A stretch of DNA of 64,000 bases from Ferruginibacter paludis. Lineage in GTDB: Bacteria > Bacteroidota > Bacteroidia > Chitinophagales > Chitinophagaceae. Every line of letters begins with the position of its first letter. The stretch's first letter is position 1. Below the pieces are notes generated by a model. It saw only the letters and a list, made by a program, of their open reading frames with translations, was not told the DNA's origin and ran no database searches. Below are positions 26,346-33,439 of the stretch, piece by piece. Made by a program: the position numbers and the translations under genes. The stretch covers positions 310,001-374,000 of the forward strand of contig NZ_JAUFQJ010000006.1 of the NCBI RefSeq assembly GCF_030409685.1, written 5' to 3'.

Positions 26346-27326
26346 ATGAAGTCTACTATTAAATTGCTTTTACTGAGTTGTATGATAAGTACAGTTTCCT
26401 GTAAAAATGGCAATGCAAAATATGATGCTACAGGAACTTTTGAAGCAGATGAAATTATTGTTTCAGCAGAAGCTACCGGTAAAATCATGAGGCTGAATGT
26501 TGAAGAAGGTGCTACACTGATAAAGGATTCGGTAGTCGGCAACATTGATCCTTCTGCTATTGAATTGCAGAAGGAACAAGCAGCTTCATCAGTAGATGCC
26601 ATCACGCAAAAAACAAACGATGCGCTGCCACAGATCAATATTCTGCAAGCCCAGATGGTTGCCCAAACAAGACAAATCGCCGTGCAGGAAGAACAATTAA
26701 AAACACTGCAAAAAGAACAGGCACGTTTTACGAACCTCGTGAATGCTGGCGCTTCCCCTGTGAAACAACTGGATGATATCAACGGCCAGGTAAATGTGTT
26801 ACAGCAACAAATATTGGCTTCCAAAAGTCAACTGGCTGTTTTGCAAAGCCAGGTAAAATCGCAGCGCCAGTCAGTGGCTATACAAAACCGCGGCATACTA
26901 AGTGAAAAAAATCCGATGGAGAAAAAAGTGGCGCAGATTCAGGATCAACTGAATAAAACCAATATTGTAAATCCTGTTACAGGCACAGTGCTTACTAAAT
27001 ATGCCGATGCAAATGAGTTTACCAACACCGGCAAAGCCATCTATAAAATTGCTGATCTCACTAACATGAAATTGCGTGCTTATATCACCGGCGACCAACT
27101 GGCACAGGTAAAATTAAACCAGCCAGTAAAAGTGTTGGTAGATGACGGAAAGGGAAAATACAAAGAGCTGCAAGGCATCATTACGTGGATATCTGACAAG
27201 GCAGAATTTACACCAAAAACAATACAGACAAAAGAAGAAAGAGCCAACCTGGTATATGCTGTAAAAATCAATGTGAAGAACGATGGGTATTTGAAGATTG
27301 GGATGTATGGGGAAGTTATTTTTTGA
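26346..27326 (+). CDS. HlyD-family periplasmic adaptor lipoprotein
   Basis: 326 aa. Lipobox TVSC (Cys19) anchors it to a membrane. Order: biotinyl-lipoyl-like half (FEADEIIVSAEATGKIMRLNVEEG), a long coiled coil about 65-195 (rich in Q, K and L heptads), second lipoyl half (NIVNPVTGTVLTKYADANEF), then a beta-barrel domain (KLRAYITGDQLAQVKLNQPVKVLVDDG). It bridges the inner-membrane ABC pump and the TolC-like duct. The stop codon is also the start of a heptamer repeat. Related to YbhG. Confidence 0.93.
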   Translation: MKSTIKLLLLSCMISTVSCKNGNAKYDATGTFEADEIIVSAEATGKIMRLNVEEGATLIKDSVVGNIDPSAIELQKEQAASSVDAITQKTNDALPQINILQAQMVAQTRQIAVQEEQLKTLQKEQARFTNLVNAGASPVKQLDDINGQVNVLQQQILASKSQLAVLQSQVKSQRQSVAIQNRGILSEKNPMEKKVAQIQDQLNKTNIVNPVTGTVLTKYADANEFTNTGKAIYKIADLTNMKLRAYITGDQLAQVKLNQPVKVLVDDGKGKYKELQGIITWISDKAEFTPKTIQTKEERANLVYAVKINVKNDGYLKIGMYGEVIF

Positions 27327-27355
27327 TGTCTGATGGCTGATGGCTGATGTCTGAT
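27324..27355 (+). repeat. Heptanucleotide tandem repeat
   Basis: Four full units TGATGTC/TGATGGC/TGATGGC/TGATGTC followed by TGAT. The first TGA is the stop codon of the adaptor gene. A slippage-prone tract with changes in copy number that would not alter the protein. Confidence 0.8.
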
Positions 27356-27540
27356 TTCTTTCGGGTTGTTAGTTAATGCTTTTGGCTGTTGGAGTGCTGA
27401 ATGGTTATTTGAAGTTCAATGCTGGAAAGAACTTACTGCTTTTTTAACATTCTAAACATAAAAAATTTCACTCTACTCATCATCGTAGCAATCGTTGAGC
27501 AACCCATCCAATCAAAAAATGAAACAAGCAACATGTAACC

Positions 27541-27623
27541 ATTAACAATAAAACAATTCAACAATCTAACAATCAACAATCCAACAATAAAACAATCCAA
27601 CAATTCAACCATCCAACAATCTA
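27541..27623 (+). repeat. CAACAATC-type low-complexity tandem repeat before the ABC ATPase gene
   Basis: About ten imperfect copies of a 7-8 base unit (ACAATCCA, ACAATAAA, ACAATTCA, ACAATCTA). It contains no G on the plus strand from 27542 to 27623 and ends right at the ATG of the ATPase gene (27625). It occupies the ribosome-binding region, so it may give an unstructured translation start. Confidence 0.8.
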
Positions 27624-27624
27624 A

Positions 27625-28545
27625 ATGCAAGCAGTAACTGTTGAACATATTGTTAAAAAATACGGCTCAAAAAAAGAGACTGTGACTGCATTGGATGATG
27701 TTTCATTGGACGTTGCACAAGGTGAATTGTTTGGCGTTATTGGTCCGGATGGTGCTGGTAAAACTTCTTTGTTCAGAATCCTGACAACCCTGCTGTTGGC
27801 AGATGGCGGCCATGCAACCGTTGATGGTTTTGATGTGGTAAAACAATACAAGCAAATCCGCAACCGCATTGGCTACATGCCCGGCAAATTTTCTTTGTAC
27901 CAGGATCTTTCGGTGGAGGAAAACCTGCGCTTTTTCGCCACCATTTTTAATACCAGTATTGAAGCAAATTATGACCTTATTAAAGATATTTATATTCAGC
28001 TGGAACCGTTTAAAACCCGCCGTGCAGGCAAGTTATCGGGTGGTATGAAACAGAAGCTGGCTTTGTGTTGTGCATTAATACACCGCCCCGTAGTATTGTT
28101 CCTGGATGAACCTACTACCGGTGTGGATGCGGTGTCAAGAAAAGAATTCTGGGAGATGCTAAAGAGCTTGAAAAAGCAAGGCATCAGCATTTTGGTGAGT
28201 ACCCCCTATATGGACGAAGCTGAATTGTGCGACCGGGTGGCGCTGATTCAATCCGGCAAAATTATGAGCATTGATTCACCCCAGTCTATCATCAAAAAAT
28301 TTACAAAAAAAATGTGGTCAGTACGTTCAGCAGAAATGTTCCGCTTGCTCAATGATCTGCAGCAATACAGCAACACGGAAAAATGTTACGCCTTTGGTGA
28401 ATTTCATCACCTCGTATTAAAAAATGATGCAGAAGGAATGGACCCGGTGATGCATTATTTAGAGCATCTGTCCCATCTTGAAATTGAAATGCAGCTGGCC
28501 AAGCCCAATATTGAAGATTGCTTCATTGAGCTGATGAGCCAATAA
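27625..28545 (+). CDS. ABC transporter ATP-binding protein (first of two)
   Basis: 306 aa. Walker A GPDGAGKTS (about 46-54), signature LSGGMKQKL, Walker B VVLFLDEPTTGVD and a switch region about 30 residues later (STPYMDEAELCDRV, where Tyr takes the usual His position). It powers export of a substrate together with the second ATPase and two ABC-2 permeases downstream. Similar to the N-terminal half of YbhF. It begins right after the CAACAATC repeats and 12 bases separate its stop from the next start. Confidence 0.95.
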   Translation: MQAVTVEHIVKKYGSKKETVTALDDVSLDVAQGELFGVIGPDGAGKTSLFRILTTLLLADGGHATVDGFDVVKQYKQIRNRIGYMPGKFSLYQDLSVEENLRFFATIFNTSIEANYDLIKDIYIQLEPFKTRRAGKLSGGMKQKLALCCALIHRPVVLFLDEPTTGVDAVSRKEFWEMLKSLKKQGISILVSTPYMDEAELCDRVALIQSGKIMSIDSPQSIIKKFTKKMWSVRSAEMFRLLNDLQQYSNTEKCYAFGEFHHLVLKNDAEGMDPVMHYLEHLSHLEIEMQLAKPNIEDCFIELMSQ

Positions 28546-28557
28546 TATTTTACAGAC

Positions 28558-29301
28558 ATGAGAGAAGCCGTTATAACAGCCAATAAGCTCACCAAAAAGT
28601 TTGGCGATTTTATCGCCACCAATGAGGTATCGTTTGAGGTAGACAAGGGAGAAATTTTCGGATTTCTTGGCGCCAACGGTGCAGGCAAAACAACTGCCAT
28701 GCGGATGCTGTGCGGACTCTCCATGCCTTCCAGCGGGTCAGCCACTGTAGCAGGTTTCGACGTGTACAAACAAACAGAAAAAATAAAGCAAAACATCGGC
28801 TATATGAGCCAGAAATTTTCTCTGTATGAAGATCTCACCGTATCCGAAAATATCCGCTTTTACGCCGGTATCTATGGTATGGCAAGACAAGCAATCAAAG
28901 AAAAAACGGCGCAGCTTTTAAATCAGCTAAACCTTACTCCCGAAGCCAACACATTGGTAAAAGCATTGCCGCTAGGGTGGAAACAAAAACTGGCATTTTC
29001 AGTGGCCATTTTTCATGAACCTAAAATTGTTTTTTTAGATGAACCAACCGGCGGCGTTGACCCTATAACGCGGCGTGAATTCTGGAACCTGATTTACCGG
29101 GCTGCAGAAAGAGGCATTACCATTTTTGTCACCACGCATTACATGGATGAAGCGGAATATTGTAACCGGGTATCCATCATGGTGGATGGAAAAATTGAAG
29201 CGCTGGATACACCCCGCAACCTGAAAAAGACATTCAACGCAACATCAATGGATGAAGTTTTTTTACAACTGGCAAGAGGTGCGAAGCGGAGCGACGACTA
29301 G
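28558..29301 (+). CDS. ABC transporter ATP-binding protein (second, degenerate signature motif)
   Basis: 247 aa. Walker A GANGAGKTT (about 38-46), Walker B IVFLDEPTGGVD and switch TTHYMDEAEYCNRV are intact. The signature is ALPLGWKQKL instead of LSGGxxQ, a change often seen in the C-terminal nucleotide-binding domain of YbhF-like proteins. It likely pairs with the first ATPase, giving one consensus and one degenerate ATP site. The C-terminus (ARGAKRSDD) is encoded by a low-complexity purine-rich tail that may be recently acquired. Confidence 0.93.
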   Translation: MREAVITANKLTKKFGDFIATNEVSFEVDKGEIFGFLGANGAGKTTAMRMLCGLSMPSSGSATVAGFDVYKQTEKIKQNIGYMSQKFSLYEDLTVSENIRFYAGIYGMARQAIKEKTAQLLNQLNLTPEANTLVKALPLGWKQKLAFSVAIFHEPKIVFLDEPTGGVDPITRREFWNLIYRAAERGITIFVTTHYMDEAEYCNRVSIMVDGKIEALDTPRNLKKTFNATSMDEVFLQLARGAKRSDD

Positions 29302-29390
29302 CGCCCACTAACTCTCCAAGGGGAAAATAAAACGCAGTGCAAAAAAGATGAAAGGTATTTAGAGCAATCGAATAACATATAAAAAATACA

Positions 29391-30497
29391 ATGAAGCAAT
29401 TTCTAATTTTTGTTCAAAAAGAATTCTACCACATTTTTCGGGATAGAAAATCATTGCTCATTATTATCCTGATGCCGATTGTGCAAATCATTCTTTTTGG
29501 GTTTGCATTAACCAATGAAATAAAAGATTCTGACATTGCCGTGCTGGATGAATCCAAAGATGTTGCCACTGCAGAAATTATTCACCGGCTGGATGCCAGC
29601 CGCTATTTTAATGTTGCCCGCTACCTGCATTCACAAGTCGATATTGAAGCGGCCTTTAAAACCGGTAAAATAAGACTGGTGGTGATTTTCCAAAATAAAT
29701 TCCGCGAAAACCTGCTGCATACCAATCATGCCCAGATACAATTATTGGCTGATGCAACGGATCCCAACACAGCCACAACCGTTACCAATTATGCCACCAG
29801 TATTATTCGCGACTATCAAAACGATCTCACCACAAATACTCCCCTGCCCTACCAGATTGAGCCGCAGGTAAGGATGTTGTACAACCCACAGTTAAAGGGC
29901 GCTTATACTTTTGTGCCCGGTGTAATGGCGATGATCCTGATTATTATTTCAGCCATGATGACTTCGGTTTCCATCGTACGGGAAAAAGAAATCAATACTA
30001 TGGAAGTATTGCTGGTATCGCCTTTAAAGCCCTTGCTGTTTATTTTAAGCAAAGCCATTCCCTACATGTTTTTGTCACTTGTAAATGTATCAACCATATT
30101 GATCGTAAGCGTCACGTTGCTGGAAGTTCCCATCAACGGAAACCTGTTGTTATTGATGGGCGAAGCATTGCTGTTTATTACAACAGCAGTCTCATTGGGA
30201 CTGATGATTTCAAACGTCACCAGTTCGCAACAAACCGCTCAAATGATTTCTTTGCTGGGTTTAATGTTGCCTACTTTATTGTTGGGTGGATTTATGTTTC
30301 CTATTGAAAGCATGCCAAAGCCACTGCAGGTTATGTCGAACATCGTACCATCCAAATGGTTTTTTATCATTGTAAAAGATGTCATGATCAAAGGCCTCGG
30401 CTTTAAAATGATCTGGAAAGAAACGCTGATACTTTTTGGAATGACCTTGTTTTTTCTTGCTATCAGTTTCTCAAAATTTAAAACCAGGCTTGCATGA
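29391..30497 (+). CDS. ABC-2 type permease (first of two; YbhS-like)
   Basis: 368 aa. One N-terminal membrane helix (about 20-40: LLIIILMPIVQIILFGFAL), a large periplasmic domain (about 45-165), then five C-terminal helices containing the ABC-2 signature region SVSIVREKEINTMEVLLVSPLKP. The inner-membrane half of a drug or lipid exporter. The stop overlaps the next start by 4 bases (ATGA), so a heterodimer with the next permease is likely. Confidence 0.93.
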   Translation: MKQFLIFVQKEFYHIFRDRKSLLIIILMPIVQIILFGFALTNEIKDSDIAVLDESKDVATAEIIHRLDASRYFNVARYLHSQVDIEAAFKTGKIRLVVIFQNKFRENLLHTNHAQIQLLADATDPNTATTVTNYATSIIRDYQNDLTTNTPLPYQIEPQVRMLYNPQLKGAYTFVPGVMAMILIIISAMMTSVSIVREKEINTMEVLLVSPLKPLLFILSKAIPYMFLSLVNVSTILIVSVTLLEVPINGNLLLLMGEALLFITTAVSLGLMISNVTSSQQTAQMISLLGLMLPTLLLGGFMFPIESMPKPLQVMSNIVPSKWFFIIVKDVMIKGLGFKMIWKETLILFGMTLFFLAISFSKFKTRLA

Positions 30498-31612
30498 AAC
30501 AATTGTCTTTTTTACTGGAAAAAGAATTCAGGCAGGTGTTCCGCAATCCTGCTATCCTGCGGTCGGTACTTATCATGCCCATCATACAGTTGCTCATCTT
30601 TCCATTCGCCGCCAATTACGAAGTAAAGAATGTACTGCTTAGTATCGTTGATCATGATCATTCTTCCTACTCACAAAAATTTATTTCAAAAATTACGGCC
30701 TCCGGGTATTTCATTTTAACCGATTATTCGCCTTCATACAACAAGGCATTGGAAGCCATCGAATCAGATAAGGCTGACCTGGTAATTGAAATCCCCAAAA
30801 ACTTTGAGAAAGATCTTGTGAAAGAAACCAAGAGCAGTATGCTGCTCGCTGTAAATGCTGTGAATGGCGCCAAAGCCAACCTGGGCGGCGCTTACGCGGC
30901 CAACATCATCCGGGATTTTAACCAGGAAATACGATTGGACTGGATGACTTTCCCGGCTTTCAACGCCATACCAACCATTGAAATCACTTCTTCCAACTGG
31001 TACAACCCCACCATGAATTATAAAGATTTTATGGTGCCCGGCATCCTCGTTACGTTGCTCACTATGATCGGCACCTTTCTTACGTCACTCAACATTGTGC
31101 AGGAAAAAGAAAGCGGCACCATCGAACAAATCAACGTAAGTCCCATCAGCAAAACAACCTTTATTTTAGGCAAGCTCATCCCTTTTTGGATCATGGGTTT
31201 AATCACGCTTACCATTGGTTTATTGATCGCCCGGTTATTTTATCAAATCGTTCCCGTAGGTAACATCGCCCTGATTTATCTATTCGCCATGGTTTTTCTG
31301 CTGGCCTTATTAGGCATCGGCTTATTAATTTCCACTTATGCTGAAACCCAAACCCAGGCCACTTTTGTAGGCTTTTTTGTGATGATGGTGTTTATGCTCC
31401 TCGGAGGTTTATACACGTCTATCGACAGCATGCCGGAGTGGGCCAAATGGATCACCAAAGTAAATCCCGTTGCGTATTTTATTGAAGTGATGCGCATGAT
31501 CGTTTTAAAAGGAAGCGGCTTTGCAGACATCAAGTATCACCTGTTGGCCGTACTTGGCCTGGCGGTAGTTTTTAACACCTGGGCTATTCTAAATTATCAT
31601 AAGCGGTCATAA
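30494..31612 (+). CDS. ABC-2 type permease (second of two; YbhR-like)
   Basis: 372 aa with the same topology as its upstream neighbour: N-terminal helix, periplasmic domain with DLVIEIPKNFEKDLV, then LNIVQEKESGTIEQINVSPISKTTFILGKLIPFWIMG and further helices. Overlaps the preceding gene by 4 bases. Last gene of the tetR-tolC-hlyD-ABC-ABC-permease-permease operon. Substrate cannot be read from sequence. Confidence 0.93.
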   Translation: MKQLSFLLEKEFRQVFRNPAILRSVLIMPIIQLLIFPFAANYEVKNVLLSIVDHDHSSYSQKFISKITASGYFILTDYSPSYNKALEAIESDKADLVIEIPKNFEKDLVKETKSSMLLAVNAVNGAKANLGGAYAANIIRDFNQEIRLDWMTFPAFNAIPTIEITSSNWYNPTMNYKDFMVPGILVTLLTMIGTFLTSLNIVQEKESGTIEQINVSPISKTTFILGKLIPFWIMGLITLTIGLLIARLFYQIVPVGNIALIYLFAMVFLLALLGIGLLISTYAETQTQATFVGFFVMMVFMLLGGLYTSIDSMPEWAKWITKVNPVAYFIEVMRMIVLKGSGFADIKYHLLAVLGLAVVFNTWAILNYHKRS

Positions 31613-31797
31613 TTTTTTTTTGACCAGCATCAATTTTTCATGGCAGCCGCATTGGCGTCGCACCATTTAACTGTATATTTTCATGGCATCTTCAGCCTCC
31701 TGGTTGGTGTGTCCAACAAACTTATGACTTCACCTGATTTCCCGGAGATAATTGAATTATCAAACTACTACGACGTCATATTAATCCAAACTTTTTC
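31613..31797. other. Intergenic stretch without a gene
   Basis: 185 bases after the exporter operon. A 63-codon frame starting at 31640 lacks any recognisable feature. It contains TTGGCGTCGCA (31654-31664), shared with the degenerate repeat in the GH36 gene, which is too short to call. Confidence 0.4.
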
Positions 31798-31920
31798 ATT
31801 GCCCCGCCCTGAAGGGCGGGGGCCAATGTAACAACCCACATTATGTGGCTTTAGCCAAACAAACCTGGCTAAAGCCTCTTCTTATTTTTTATTTATCCCC
31901 GCCCTGAAGGGCGGGGCAAT
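31798..31920. repeat. REP/BIME-like doublet: two 24-bp inverted palindromic ends around an inner hairpin
   Basis: CCCCGCCCTGAAGGGCGGGG occurs at 31802-31821 and again at 31897-31916. With flanking bases the two ends are 24-bp reverse complements of each other (ATTG outside on the left, CAAT on the right). Between them GGCTTTAGCCA / TGGCTAAAGCC (31847-31857, 31866-31876) forms an 11-bp hairpin. The layout is that of a REP doublet or a small non-autonomous mobile element. No transposase is in the window. Confidence 0.8.
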
Positions 31921-32033
31921 TAAGATGGAGCCTGAAATATTTTCATTATCAAAAAGGATTTCAATTAAAATATGCTTGCTCCTCATTCGTCTAATCCAAT
32001 ATAACAATATTGTTAATTCTAAAATTGAAAAAC

Positions 32034-32438
32034 ATGCACTACAATCAGTCATGCGCCGCAAAAGGCAACAACTATGGAAGCAACCCACGCCACCGTGGCA
32101 TGCTTATCCGTTCAATGCAAAGGGCCTCAGTAAACATTTACAAAACAGACAGCAGTTACGAAATGCTGGTGTTTGCTCCCGGCCGCATCAAAGAACATTT
32201 TCATTTGGATGTGAAAGGTTCCACCCTCACAGTTTCTTATCTTCCGCCGGAGGGTTTCCCCCGCCCCGACTGGATTTTAAGAGAATACAGCCGTGGAGGA
32301 TTTGAAAGAACCTTCGACCTGGATGAAACGGTTGATGTAACAAACATTACCGCTAAGTATGTGGATGGTGTGTTGCAGGTAAGTCTGCCCCTGGTTCCCG
32401 GAAAGGAAGCAGCAAAACGTGACATAGTGATTAACTAA
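32034..32438 (+). CDS. Hsp20/alpha-crystallin family small heat-shock protein
   Basis: 134 aa from ATG 32034 (an upstream in-frame ATG at 32010 gives 142 aa but adds only a Leu/Lys-rich stretch). The alpha-crystallin domain covers about residues 33-122: SVNIYKTDSSYEMLVFAPG, LDVKGSTLTVSY, GFERTFDLDETVDVTNITAKYVDGVLQVSLPLV. Small heat-shock proteins hold unfolding proteins in an ATP-independent way in the cytoplasm. The N-terminal arm is short and rich in Asn, Arg and His. A terminator hairpin follows at 32459-32484. Confidence 0.88.
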   Translation: MHYNQSCAAKGNNYGSNPRHRGMLIRSMQRASVNIYKTDSSYEMLVFAPGRIKEHFHLDVKGSTLTVSYLPPEGFPRPDWILREYSRGGFERTFDLDETVDVTNITAKYVDGVLQVSLPLVPGKEAAKRDIVIN

Positions 32439-32458
32439 AGCGGCATGAAAAAACAAAT

Positions 32459-32488
32459 GAGGCAGCAAAACCCAATGCTGCCTCTTTG
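32459..32488 (+). terminator. Terminator-like hairpin after hsp20
   Basis: 9-bp stem GAGGCAGCA / TGCTGCCTC (32459-32467, 32476-32484) with an 8-base loop, followed by TTTGCATTTT. It begins 20 bases after the stop codon. Confidence 0.7.
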
Positions 32489-32506
32489 CATTTTGCCGTA
32501 TATTTA

Positions 32507-32593
32507 ATTTCACACAACGACCGCAACGAGTACAAAGCAAACAACGAAAAAACCTTTGCGCTCTTTGTATTCTTTGTTCCCTTTGTGTGAAAT
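32507..32593. repeat. Imperfect inverted repeat, two 40-bp arms
   Basis: Left arm 32507-32546 and right arm 32554-32593 around AAAAAAC. The arms share ATTTCACACAA and AGTACAAAG-type blocks with regular differences of G.U-compatible kind in the TTG/CTTTG steps. The right arm has the CTTTG-rich pattern common in Bacteroidota spacer repeats. The right end overlaps the -7 box of the following gene. Confidence 0.75.
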
Positions 32594-32600
32594 ACCTTTG
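32593..32600 (+). promoter_or_regulatory. -7 promoter box before the uracil-DNA glycosylase gene
   Basis: TACCTTTG is an exact TAnnTTTG match 14 bases upstream of the ATG at 32615. TTTG boxes upstream (32564-32567 and 32573-32576) lie inside the right arm of the inverted repeat, so the repeat seems to supply promoter elements. Confidence 0.5.
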
Positions 32601-32614
32601 TGTAAAACAACACA

Positions 32615-33313
32615 ATGAAAACATTCGCTGATAAAGTAATTGCCTTTAATAAAACAATTGATTTTAAAGGCAGTCTCCCCGCCAGTATCAGCATGATGAA
32701 TCCTTTCAAAGAAAATAAAAACGTACTTGCATTATCCACTTCTTTTTATAAAAAATATTATAACGATACCGGGCGCCGTCATTTAATTTTAGGCATCAAT
32801 CCCGGCAGGTTCGGCGGTGGCGTAACCGGCATTCCGTTTACAGATACCAAAAGGCTGGTTGAAAAATGTCACCTGCAATATGAAGGCAAAGAAACACATG
32901 AACCATCGTCCGTATTTGTATACGAAGTAATTGATGCATACGGCGGAGCAACCAACTTTTACCGGGATTTTTATATCAACTCAATCTGCCCGCTTGGCTT
33001 TACTGCCACTACAGCCAATGGCAAAGAAATCAATTATAATTATTACGACAGCAAGGAACTTACCAATGCGGTATACGATTTCATTATCGAAAACATTCAA
33101 AAACAAATCAGCTTTGGTGTTGAAACTGATACCTGTTTTTGTTTTGGCAATGGTAAAAATGAAAAATTCTTACGGCAAGTAAACGACAAACACGGCTTTT
33201 TCAACAACATCATCGCATTGGAACATCCCAGGTTTGTAATGCAATACAAATCAAAATCAAAGCAATTGTATATTGACAAATACCTCGCGGCCTTTCACTC
33301 CGTAGCGCCATAA
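32615..33313 (+). CDS. SMUG2-like uracil-DNA glycosylase family protein
   Basis: 232 aa. Motif 1 is LGINPGRFGGGVTGIPFTDTKRL (G60-I61-N62-P63-G64), close to the SMUG catalytic loop GMNPGPxGMxQTGVPF. Motif 2 is LEHPRF (H204-P205-R206), where typical UDGs have HPSPR. These place it in the uracil-DNA glycosylase superfamily, in the SMUG2 group known from Bacteroidota such as Pedobacter. It should remove uracil or related damaged bases from DNA. Asn62 in motif 1 matches SMUG enzymes, which lack the activating Asp of Ung. Its own promoter lies in the inverted repeat upstream. Confidence 0.82.
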   Translation: MKTFADKVIAFNKTIDFKGSLPASISMMNPFKENKNVLALSTSFYKKYYNDTGRRHLILGINPGRFGGGVTGIPFTDTKRLVEKCHLQYEGKETHEPSSVFVYEVIDAYGGATNFYRDFYINSICPLGFTATTANGKEINYNYYDSKELTNAVYDFIIENIQKQISFGVETDTCFCFGNGKNEKFLRQVNDKHGFFNNIIALEHPRFVMQYKSKSKQLYIDKYLAAFHSVAP

Positions 33314-33439
33314 ATCACCGCCTGCCACGGCATTTTGCCAGCCGTCCAACTGCCAAAGAAAACAAGCAACTTAAACAGCCGGGCTTGCTTAAAATGTTTA
33401 TCTTGTACAGTCAGTTTTTCTTTCACCAAACAATTTTTT

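Noticed and set aside
27433..27648. 71-codon antisense frame rich in Leu, Cys and Val
   Set aside because: It is the translation of the low-complexity AACAATC repeats and overlaps the ATPase start.
31650..31685. Fifth copy of the dispersed repeat (TTGGCGTCGCA)
   Set aside because: Only 11 bases match and the flanks do not align with copies A to C.
31640..31831. 63-codon plus-strand frame after the exporter operon
   Set aside because: It runs into the REP-like element, and its translation looks random. No promoter or ribosome site is seen.
33335..33439. Longer start for the M13 peptidase
   Set aside because: The added residues precede a clean lipoprotein signal that begins at 33440, and they contain no export feature.
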